From contig DGGQ01000149.1 of assembly GCA_002392275.1 (NCBI GenBank), forward strand, positions 1 through 13,381: 13,381 nucleotides of DNA, written 5' to 3'. Within the stretch, counting starts at the first letter, position 1; each line of letters begins with the position of its first letter. This DNA comes from Treponema sp. UBA3870. GTDB taxonomy: Bacteria > Spirochaetota > Spirochaetia > Treponematales > Treponemataceae. The translations under genes were made by a program, and so were the position numbers. The notes under the pieces are model-generated. The model worked only from the letters and a program-made list of their open reading frames with translations, ran no database searches and had not been told where the DNA came from. Shown here piece by piece: positions 1 through 4,656 of the stretch.

Positions 1-60
1 AGTCAGGTTGATTTTTACAATTTGCTTCAACGAGTCGGAGAGTTAAGAAAAATTGGATAG
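1..60 (+). CDS. 3' end of an upstream gene, possibly the antitoxin partner of the HepT-like toxin
   Basis: Frame 1 is open from the left edge and ends at TAG (58-60). Only 19 residues are visible, reading roughly SQVDFYNLLQRVGELRKIG, too few to assign a family. The stop overlaps the TTG start of the next gene (53) by 8 bases, the translational overlap common in two-gene toxin-antitoxin operons. HepT-like toxins are usually paired with a MntA-type nucleotidyltransferase antitoxin encoded immediately upstream, so that is the obvious candidate. This identity rests on context, not on a recognised motif. Confidence 0.4.
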   Translation, partial: SQVDFYNLLQRVGELRKIG

Positions 61-519
61 TTTTACACAGGAAAAAATCAATCTTGAGATTTCTAAAATT
101 GATACGCTTGTAGATAAGTCATCCTTATTGCTTGAAAAGTGCAAGTTCTCTGAACCTGACTTTTTTGACTTAAATGCAATAGGCTCTCAATTCTGCACTC
201 TTTTTACAACGGTTTGGAAAGTATATTTAAGTTGATTCATAAAGCGAATGGCGGCAAAACTCTGACAAATACAATGTGGCATTCTGAGCTTTTTTATTCC
301 ATGTTTGAAGAGACAAAATCACGAAATGCAGTCTTACAAAAGGAACTTACAGAACCTTTAAAAGATTATTTGGGGTTCAGGCATGTTTTTCGTCATTCCT
401 ATGGATATGAATTAGATTGGTTGCGTTTGAATCCGCTTTTTTCCGGAATGGCTGATGTTTGGCAAAATGTAAAAGCAAGCTTGGAAAAATTTCTTCTTGA
501 AAATTCTGCGGCTCAGTGA
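53..519 (+). pseudogene. HEPN/HepT-like ribonuclease toxin, frameshifted
   Basis: Two overlapping frames make one protein. The first (TTG start at 53, GGAG at 37-40) gives an N-terminal helix region ending in DLNAIGSQ. The second resumes with LHSFYNGLESIF and runs to TGA at 517-519. The join lies between about 188 and 195, where the frame shifts by +2 or -1; the LHSFYNG stretch typical of this family is readable only in the second frame. The second part holds the HEPN RNase signature R-x4-H-x-Y in GFRHVFRHSYGYEL (R codon near 379, H near 394). HepT-like proteins are RNases neutralised by a MntA-type nucleotidyltransferase antitoxin. As read, no full-length toxin is made: the upstream frame stops at 233-235, and the downstream piece (TTG near 214) lacks the N-terminal helices. 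A sequencing error is possible, but the site is not a homopolymer. Family assignment is from memory of conserved motifs. Confidence 0.72.
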
Positions 520-528
520 GCCGTCCAC

Positions 529-590
529 ATAACAATTGCTTAAACGGTGGCGCGGCTTGACCGGTTTGTCGGCTTTGAACTTCTTGTTAG
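529..590 (+). other. attC-like integron recombination site (candidate)
   Basis: The 62-bp element starts ATAACAA (529-535) and ends TTGTTAG (584-590), so the outer arms AACAA/TTGTT are inverted repeats with the AAC...GTT core polarity of attC sites. Inside, TTAAA (541-545) can pair with TTTGAA (574-579) if one base is extrahelical, as is usual in attC hairpins. The middle is G/C-rich and poorly paired, like a variable terminal structure. It begins 10 bases after the stop of the HepT-like gene and ends 4 bases before the reconstructed end of the reversed yoeB gene, exactly where a cassette boundary should lie. The layout resembles small attC sites such as those of aadA cassettes. Chromosomal integrons are known in Treponema denticola. 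No integrase gene is in the window, and the GTTRRRY box is imperfect (GTTAGTT). Confidence 0.5.
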
Positions 591-593
591 TTT

Positions 594-858
594 TTATTTA
601 TCATCATAGTGATTTTTGCATTGAATAATTTTTATCAGCCCATCTTCAATCTTATAAACAAGACGATTTTTTTTCATCTATTGTTCGTGACCAATACCCA
701 CTCAAATTTTCTTTCAATGGTTCTGGATGACCGATTCCGTTATTGCCGTTTCGCTCAATATCCGCAAGAAGCTGATTTATTTTCTTTAACGTCTTTTTAT
801 CCTGTGTTATCCAATATGTATAATCTGCCCAAGCGTCATCAGAAAAGTCCTTGTGCAT
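594..858 (-). pseudogene. yoeB: YoeB/Txe-family mRNA interferase toxin, frameshifted at an A8 run
   Basis: The ATG (856-858) directly follows the TAA of the antitoxin, so translation is coupled. The N-terminal two thirds are a close YoeB match: WADYTYW, DKKTLKKINQLL, GIGHPEPLKENLSGYWSR. After TIDEK the frame runs into a stop at 652-654. Reading seven instead of eight A residues (plus-strand T run at 667-674) restores DEKNRLVYKIEDGLIKIIQCKNHYDDK and a stop at 594-596, giving about 88 residues, the normal family length. YoeB cleaves mRNA in the ribosomal A site; the terminal His-Tyr pair is catalytic in E. coli YoeB and here lies only in the shifted frame. As read, the product should be inactive. 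A homopolymer sequencing error or slippage-based switching cannot be excluded. The gene is part of the relB-yoeB operon, in reverse orientation relative to the attC-like site. Confidence 0.85.
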
Positions 859-1116
859 TTAAACCTCGGTAAGCTCGTGAATTGAATGCTGTCCATTTTC
901 CATCTGCATTCGTGAATGTTCCAAAGCTTCCATGTTCTTTTCAGAATAGAATGAACTGTCCTGAACAATCTCAAATGGAATTTTATGCTGAATCAAAGTT
1001 TGCTTCAGAAAAACACGGATTGCAGTAGTTGTATCCATTCCGATTGATTCGAAAAAATTATCTGCATCATATTTTAGAGCCGCATCGACTCTTGTTTGAA
1101 TTACAGCTGTTCTCAT
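859..1116 (-). CDS. RelB/DinJ-family antitoxin
   Basis: An 85-residue protein with an N-terminal ribbon-helix-helix region (MRTAVIQTRVDAALKYDAD, then FFESIGMDTTTAIRVFLKQ) followed by the family's KIPFEIV segment and an acidic, extended C-terminus that would bind the toxin. The ATG at 1114-1116 is chosen because GGAGGT (1121-1126) lies 4 bases upstream; a longer frame from 1212 has no ribosome site and adds residues unlike the family. The TAA abuts the ATG of the YoeB-type toxin. RelB/DinJ antitoxins repress their own operon and neutralise the toxin. The gene is intact although its toxin is frameshifted, as expected if the toxin decays first. Confidence 0.88.
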   Translation of the reverse strand: MRTAVIQTRVDAALKYDADNFFESIGMDTTTAIRVFLKQTLIQHKIPFEIVQDSSFYSEKNMEALEHSRMQMENGQHSIHELTEV

Positions 1117-1134
1117 AATTACCTCCGTATTTAA

Positions 1135-1163
1135 AATATAATACAAAAGTAATGAAAATGCAA
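1135..1163 (-). promoter_or_regulatory. Predicted promoter of the relB-yoeB operon
   Basis: On the minus strand TTGCAT (1158-1163) and TATATT (1135-1140) are separated by 17 bases. The -10 box sits about 20 bases upstream of the antitoxin ATG, leaving a short leader with the GGAGGT site. Autorepression by the antitoxin would be expected here from family knowledge; no clear operator palindrome was identified. Confidence 0.55.
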
Positions 1164-1179
1164 TGTTTTTTTTATGAAT

Positions 1180-1200
1180 AAAAAGGCGGGCTTGACCCGC
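1180..1200 (-). terminator. Intrinsic terminator, minus strand, upstream of relB
   Basis: On the minus strand GCGGG (1196-1200 complement) and CCCGC (1186-1190 complement) flank a 5-base loop and are followed by C and five T residues (1184-1180). It would stop minus-strand transcription coming from beyond 1200 and insulate the TA operon promoter. On the plus strand there is no T run after the hairpin. Confidence 0.55.
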
Positions 1201-1210
1201 AAAATATCGC

Positions 1211-1240
1211 ATAACAAGAATTACTTTTTGTTCTTATTAT
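1211..1240. repeat. Inverted repeat (10-bp arms, one mismatch)
   Basis: ATAACAAGAA (1211-1220) and TTCTTATTAT (1231-1240) pair at 9 of 10 positions around a 10-base loop. The left arm begins like the left end of the attC-like site (ATAACAA), so it may be the remains of a second cassette boundary, but no partner GTTAG end is found at a suitable distance. It could equally be a simple AT-rich hairpin. Confidence 0.4.
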
Positions 1241-1448
1241 AAAAATGCATCACATCTAAACAATTGACCTGATTTAAGGAATTAAGACCATAACGAAAAC
1301 CTGCATAACATCTAACCACAACCCCATGATTTAAAATAAATCCCTTACATAAAGCACACTCAAAAAATTTACCCAGGCGCGTAAAGTTTGGGTGTCCAAT
1401 CTGCAATATTAGAGCGTCAGAAATTGATGGTAGAATAAATTTTGAAAA
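1241..1448. other. Stretch with no convincing gene
   Basis: Together with the elements either side, this forms the gene-poor gap between the antitoxin start and the tautomerase gene. A 61-codon minus-strand frame (1221-1406) would start with TTG, has no ribosome site and resembles no family known to me. It ends just before the terminator at 1180-1200, so it could be the relic of a former cassette gene. ATCTAAC at 1310-1316 fits the attC core consensus RYYYAAC, but no matching GTTRRRY box follows. Nothing else is seen. Confidence 0.35.
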
Positions 1449-1454
1449 TATAAT
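1424..1454 (+). promoter_or_regulatory. Possible promoter of the tautomerase-methyltransferase operon
   Basis: A perfect TATAAT -10 box at 1449-1454 lies 57 bases upstream of the tautomerase ATG. The best -35 candidate is TTGATG (1424-1429) at a long 19-base spacing, so the -10 box is the stronger part of this call. The AT-rich surroundings make chance matches likely. Confidence 0.45.
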
Positions 1455-1511
1455 AATTTAAAGCATATTTCGCTACTATCGAAATGAAAAAAACTACAGG
1501 AGGAAATCGCC

Positions 1512-1853
1512 ATGCCGATGATTGATTCAAAAATTACAGTGCAGGTCCCGCAGGAAAAAAGGGATGTGCTTAAAGCCGAACTTGGAAAAGCAGTTGCCAT
1601 TCTTGGTAAGCCGGAAAGCTATCTTATGCTTGGGTTTGAAGATAATTATGATTTGTATTTCGGTGGAAAAAAATTGGACAGGGGCGCGTTTGTTTCCGTC
1701 AAAGTTTTTGGGAGCGTAAACTCAGAGTCATCATCAAAAATGACCGACCGAATCTGCAAGATTTTCAGTGACGTTCTGAACATACCCGGAGACAGTATCT
1801 ACATTACCTACCAGGGGTTCAAGGACTGGGGCTGGAACGGAAGCAATTTCTAA
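1512..1853 (+). CDS. MIF/phenylpyruvate tautomerase-family protein
   Basis: A 113-residue protein of the macrophage migration inhibitory factor branch of the tautomerase superfamily. It starts MPM, so removal of Met exposes the catalytic N-terminal proline. Lys33 in LGKPESY matches the conserved active-site Lys32 of mature MIF. The C-terminus (IYITYQGFKDWGWNGSNF) follows the MIF pattern ending GWN-S-F. Members keto-enol tautomerise phenylpyruvate or dopachrome analogues as trimers. The CxxC motif of mammalian MIF is absent, and Asn97 is replaced by Thr. AGGAGG (1498-1503) is 8 bases before the ATG. It is the first gene of a probable operon with the methyltransferase 27 bases downstream. The physiological substrate is unknown; a host-directed role is speculation. 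Confidence 0.88.
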   Translation: MPMIDSKITVQVPQEKRDVLKAELGKAVAILGKPESYLMLGFEDNYDLYFGGKKLDRGAFVSVKVFGSVNSESSSKMTDRICKIFSDVLNIPGDSIYITYQGFKDWGWNGSNF

Positions 1854-1880
1854 AATCCAACAAAAGGAAAAAAGATTTTT

Positions 1881-2651
1881 ATGACCGAGCTGGAAAAATA
1901 TTACAACAAATTCGATGAGGACCACAGGCTCACGACAAGACATGGAATCGTCGAGTTCACAACGTCAATGAAATACATTCATGATTTTATTCCGGTCGGT
2001 CAGAAAATCAAGATTCTCGACATTGGTGCCGGGACCGGTCGTTATTCGGTTCCACTTTCCGAGGAAGGTCATTCGGTTACGGCCGTTGAGCTTGTGCCGC
2101 GAAATCTGAAAGTTTTGGAAGGAAAACATGCGAACGTAAACTGCTGGCCGGGTGATGCTCGCGATCTGCATTTTCTTTCTGACGGGACTTTTGACATCAC
2201 GCTGATTTTTGGTCCGCTCTACCATCTGCACACGGAAGATGAAATGCTTTCTGCAATCTCCGAGGCTCGTCGCGTGACAAAAAAAGGCGGAATCATTTTT
2301 GCTGCATACGTTATGAACGAGTATAGCATCATCCAGTACTGCTTCAAAAAAAATAAAATCAAAGAATGTCTTGAAAACAAAAGCGTCACTGCTGATTTTC
2401 ACACCGTTCCAAATCCGAGCGAGCTTTACACCTATCTGCGTCTTGAAGATATTGACAGGCTGAATCAAAAAGCAGGACTTGAGCGCATAAAAATAATTGC
2501 CGCCGACGGACCTGCCGATTACATGCGCCGTGAGCTGAACGCAATGGATGAAGAAACTTTCCAGATTTTTTTGAACTATCAGCTTGCGACCTGCGAGCGA
2601 CCCGAACTTTTGGGCGCAAGTTCCCATCTGGTTGACATTTTGAGGAACTGA
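1881..2651 (+). CDS. Class I SAM-dependent methyltransferase
   Basis: A 256-residue Rossmann-fold methyltransferase. Motif I ILDIGAGTG lies at residues 45-53, the acidic residue ending strand 2 is Glu70 (AVELVP), a post-II motif GDARDL is at 91-96, and a GPLYHL motif at 111-116 corresponds to motif IV. The N-terminal YYNKFDEDHRL..RHGIVEF segment is, from memory, common in small-molecule methyltransferases of Firmicutes, so acquisition from clostridial gut bacteria is plausible. The substrate cannot be told. An AAGGAA ribosome site lies upstream of ATG 1881, which follows the tautomerase stop by 27 bases, so they are probably co-transcribed. The last 17 sense codons plus the altered tail (CERPELLGASSHLVDIL, then RN and stop) recur 1075 bases downstream. 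Confidence 0.87.
   Translation: MTELEKYYNKFDEDHRLTTRHGIVEFTTSMKYIHDFIPVGQKIKILDIGAGTGRYSVPLSEEGHSVTAVELVPRNLKVLEGKHANVNCWPGDARDLHFLSDGTFDITLIFGPLYHLHTEDEMLSAISEARRVTKKGGIIFAAYVMNEYSIIQYCFKKNKIKECLENKSVTADFHTVPNPSELYTYLRLEDIDRLNQKAGLERIKIIAADGPADYMRRELNAMDEETFQIFLNYQLATCERPELLGASSHLVDILRN
2592..2651 (+). repeat. Direct repeat, copy 1 (methyltransferase 3' end)
   Basis: Bases 2592-2641 are identical to 3667-3716 (50 of 50). The following 10 bases, up to the stop codon, diverge (TTGAGGAACTGA against TTAAAAAATTGA, counted from the shared TT) yet still encode Leu-basic-Asn-stop. This copy is the functional end of the methyltransferase gene. Confidence 0.93.
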
Positions 2652-2668
2652 GAAACGCCAGAAAATTA

Positions 2669-2696
2669 TTGACAAATACCCCCCCCCATGTATTAT
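2669..2696 (+). promoter_or_regulatory. Promoter of the lipoprotein gene with a poly-C spacer (likely phase-variable)
   Basis: A perfect -35 box TTGACA (2669-2674) and a -10 box TATTAT (2691-2696) are separated by 16 bases, nine of which are a C run (2679-2687). Gain of one C would give the optimal 17-base spacing, and loss would weaken the promoter. Poly-G/C tracts between -35 and -10 switch expression of surface proteins by slipped-strand mispairing in Neisseria (porA), and poly-G tracts upstream of tpr genes do so in Treponema pallidum. The transcript would start near 2703 and carry a leader of about 40 bases with AAGGGG before ATG 2745. Confidence 0.7.
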
Positions 2697-2744
2697 TTGA
2701 TAAATCTTTTTGATTTTGTCAAAATTATTATAAGGGGAAAATAT

Positions 2745-3608
2745 ATGAAAAAAATCATCTCTGCCTTTCTGGGAATTTTACTTGTCTCATTCTTCTCATG
2801 CAAGCAACCGACATCCGGCATCAATTCTAGTGCATCAAATGGTTCTGGAACGACCAGTACATCAGGCGGTGGAAACAATCAATCTGGAGGAAATAACCAG
2901 TCTGGAGAAAACAATCAGTCTGGAGAAAACAATCAGTCTGGAGGAAATAATCAATCAACTGGAAACAACCAGTCCGGAACTATTGATTTTAATTCGATAG
3001 CTGGAAAAGTTTATTATGGTCAGACATACTCAAATTGGCAACCGGGGGATTCAAGTAACGCCAATAGCTATTTATATTTTGTAGATGCCACAACTGTAAT
3101 TTTAGTGTGGAAGGAAGTGAACTGTGATTATGTCGCTACTTCAGCTACCATTGATTCTTCTATGGTATGCAGTTTTCCATCTGACCGCATCGGATCGTCA
3201 TACGGAATCGTAGGAGTAACAGGACGCTTTAAGTCCTTAGGCGGCGTATTGGTATTTGCATATGACGATTTTAAATGTACACGCGAAAGCGGAACAGGTC
3301 TTTTGGGAACATGGAATGCACCGAGCGGACAGGGAGGAGGTACTATGACCATAGATGATACTAAATTTTCTATTATTAGTAGCAATAATTCTAGTAGCAA
3401 TAATTCTCATTCTGAGTATAATTACACAAATGAAAATGGATTTATAGTTTGTAAAACTGGGGATATATTTCTTGAGCATGGTCTTGATGGAGGTGACGTT
3501 TATGCCTGTTATGATGGTCAGGATTTGTATTTACAGGTAGCAAAACTTGTTGAACTAAATGATGCCGCATTAATTGATGAGATAAAGAATGCGGCTTCCA
3601 GCCATTAA
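2745..3608 (+). CDS. Surface lipoprotein with NNQSG-type hexapeptide repeats
   Basis: A 287-residue protein. The ATG at 2745 is chosen because AAGGGG lies just upstream and a lipoprotein signal follows: MKKII, a hydrophobic core, then VSFFSC with Cys19, a relaxed lipobox as in spirochaetes. An upstream in-frame ATG at 2688 falls inside the promoter. Residues 20-42 are Ser/Thr/Gly-rich, then six hexapeptides of the NNQSGG/GE type (about 43-78) form a flexible linker. The rest looks like a beta-rich globular domain (FNSIAGKVYYGQTY, LLGTWNAPSGQGGGTMTI) of no family I can name, and contains a second short Ser/Asn repeat. The gene lies between two copies of the methyltransferase tail and is driven by a poly-C promoter, so variable surface display is likely. 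The function is unknown. Confidence 0.82.
   Translation: MKKIISAFLGILLVSFFSCKQPTSGINSSASNGSGTTSTSGGGNNQSGGNNQSGENNQSGENNQSGGNNQSTGNNQSGTIDFNSIAGKVYYGQTYSNWQPGDSSNANSYLYFVDATTVILVWKEVNCDYVATSATIDSSMVCSFPSDRIGSSYGIVGVTGRFKSLGGVLVFAYDDFKCTRESGTGLLGTWNAPSGQGGGTMTIDDTKFSIISSNNSSSNNSHSEYNYTNENGFIVCKTGDIFLEHGLDGGDVYACYDGQDLYLQVAKLVELNDAALIDEIKNAASSH
2871..2978 (+). repeat. Six 18-bp tandem repeats encoding NNQS-x-x
   Basis: Six in-frame 18-bp units, each encoding G/E-N-N-Q-S-G or a variant. Units 3 (2907-2924) and 4 (2925-2942) are identical; the others differ mainly at third positions, and unit 5 ends Ser-Thr. Copy number could vary by slippage without breaking the frame, changing the length of the linker behind the lipid anchor. 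Confidence 0.9.
3378..3407 (+). repeat. Tandem 15-bp repeat in the lipoprotein gene
   Basis: AGTAGCAATAATTCT occurs twice in a row (3378-3392 and 3393-3407), in frame, encoding SSNNS twice. It probably forms a surface loop that can change length without a frameshift. Confidence 0.85.
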
Positions 3609-3666
3609 ATATGTAAACATTAATAAATGAACTAGTGACTCTTATAAAATACCGGCTTCCGTCATT

Positions 3667-3726
3667 TGCGAGCGACCCGAACTTTTGGGCGCAAGTTCCC
3701 ATCTGGTTGACATTTTAAAAAATTGA
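3667..3726 (+). repeat. Direct repeat, copy 2 (orphan methyltransferase tail)
   Basis: This copies the final 60 bases of the methyltransferase gene: 50 identical bases, then a diverged but still coding end (LKN and stop, against LRN and stop). No start or upstream methyltransferase sequence precedes it; the preceding bases are unrelated to copy 1. It is therefore a gene-tail fragment left by recombination, or the original end of a gene interrupted by the lipoprotein segment. Its TTGACA (3707-3712) forms the -35 box of the next promoter. Confidence 0.92.
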
Positions 3727-3734
3727 TTTAGAAT
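3707..3734 (+). promoter_or_regulatory. Predicted promoter of the membrane-protein gene
   Basis: TTGACA (3707-3712), 16 bases, then TAGAAT (3729-3734). The -35 box is part of the duplicated gene tail, whereas the -10 box lies just outside it. The same TTGACA in copy 1 has no -10 box at the matching distance, so the promoter arises at the junction. Transcription would begin near 3741, about 50 bases before ATG 3792. Confidence 0.6.
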
Positions 3735-3791
3735 ATAGGGATATAGCATCTTAAAATGGATTTAGGATGGTTTTTGAAAAGGAGATTTTTT

Positions 3792-4544
3792 ATGGCAGAG
3801 AAAAAAACACACAAGATTGTGTCTGCGTCAACAGGAGAGAACGTAACAAACAAGCCAAGACCTACGGCATCAAAACCTGCGGCACAGGCAACTGGAAATG
3901 CGGGAGGACTCAGATTAGGTGCTGTCCTTCTTTGGATTGCGGCACTGGCTTTTGAAGTAGTTGCAATCCTCCTGATGTTTGAGAAGATTACATTCCTTCC
4001 AAAATTTGAGCCAATTTACAAGGCAATCGGTGCTTTGGTTCTTGATTTGATTTGTGTAATCATCGGTTCGCTGCTCTGGAAAAAGGCAAACCACATCGAC
4101 CCGGCCTCACAGAAGAGTCCTGTCAAGTTCTGGCTGTGGAACAACCTTGGAGTCATCGTTTCGGCAATCGCGTTCATTCCGTTCATCATTCTGCTTCTTA
4201 CAAACAAGAATGCGGACAAGAAATCAAAGATTCTTGGAACAGCTGTGGCGGCAATTTTTGCAATAGTCGCAGGACTTGCAAGCTATGACTGGAATCCGCT
4301 TTCAAAGGAAGCACTGGAGCAGGCGACCGCAAACTCACAGGTTTACTGGACGGCACACGGAAAGAAATTCCACCTGTACGAAGACTGCCAGGCACTTGAC
4401 CGCACGGACGAACTTACCATGGGAACTGCGCAGGAAGCTGTTGATGCCGGTCGCGGTACAATCTGTAAGTTCTGTGAAAAGAAATATGAGAAGGAACAGG
4501 AAGCACTTGCAGCTTCTGAGCTTCCAGCAGTAGTCAACGAATAA
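3792..4544 (+). CDS. Multi-pass membrane protein with C-terminal His/Cys metal-binding-like motif
   Basis: A 250-residue protein. The ATG at 3792 follows AAGGAG (3779-3784) by 7 bases; an in-frame ATG at 3756 has no such site. Residues 1-38 are polar and probably cytoplasmic. Four hydrophobic segments follow: AVLLWIAALAFEVVAILLMF, then AIGALVLDLICVIIGSLLW, LGVIVSAIAFIPFIILLL and ILGTAVAAIFAIVAGLA. The soluble tail carries VYWTAHGKKFHLYEDCQAL and, about 27 residues later, TICKFC, giving H-x4-C...C-x2-C. This arrangement recurs at the ends of unrelated bacterial proteins and is usually taken as a small zinc-binding module, an inference here. The gene has its own predicted promoter and lies 112 bases upstream of the C11 peptidase gene in the same direction. 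No specific function can be assigned. Confidence 0.75.
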   Translation: MAEKKTHKIVSASTGENVTNKPRPTASKPAAQATGNAGGLRLGAVLLWIAALAFEVVAILLMFEKITFLPKFEPIYKAIGALVLDLICVIIGSLLWKKANHIDPASQKSPVKFWLWNNLGVIVSAIAFIPFIILLLTNKNADKKSKILGTAVAAIFAIVAGLASYDWNPLSKEALEQATANSQVYWTAHGKKFHLYEDCQALDRTDELTMGTAQEAVDAGRGTICKFCEKKYEKEQEALAASELPAVVNE

Positions 4545-4573
4545 ATGAAGATAAAAGGCTGATATTGAAAAAT

Positions 4574-4626
4574 GGGACCGCAACGGAAGTTAAAATCTGC
4601 TTCTATTGTGGTCCCTTGTGTTTTTA
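4574..4626 (+). terminator. Long hairpin with T-rich tail between membrane-protein and peptidase genes
   Basis: GGGACCGCAA (4574-4583) pairs with TTGTGGTCCC (4606-4615) with one G-T pair, and an inner GAAG/CTTC stem shortens the loop. The tail TTGTGTTTTT follows. It may be an intrinsic terminator or an attenuator that lowers transcription into the peptidase gene, for which no separate promoter is evident. Confidence 0.6.
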
Positions 4627-4656
4627 GGAACGGACTTTTTTTAAGGAGCAATTTTT

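Noticed and set aside
1310..1316. ATCTAAC, a match to the attC core RYYYAAC
   Set aside because: No GTTRRRY partner at a plausible distance, and 7-base degenerate matches are common by chance.
1221..1406. 61-codon minus-strand frame before the terminator at 1180-1200
   Set aside because: TTG start, no ribosome site, no recognisable family. It is kept only as a possible relic within the gene-poor stretch.
1965..2675. Minus-strand frame of 236 codons opposite the methyltransferase gene
   Set aside because: Antisense shadow of a well-supported methyltransferase.
2688..2744. Longer lipoprotein start at ATG 2688
   Set aside because: It lies inside the predicted promoter, has no ribosome site and would put 19 residues before a good lipoprotein signal.
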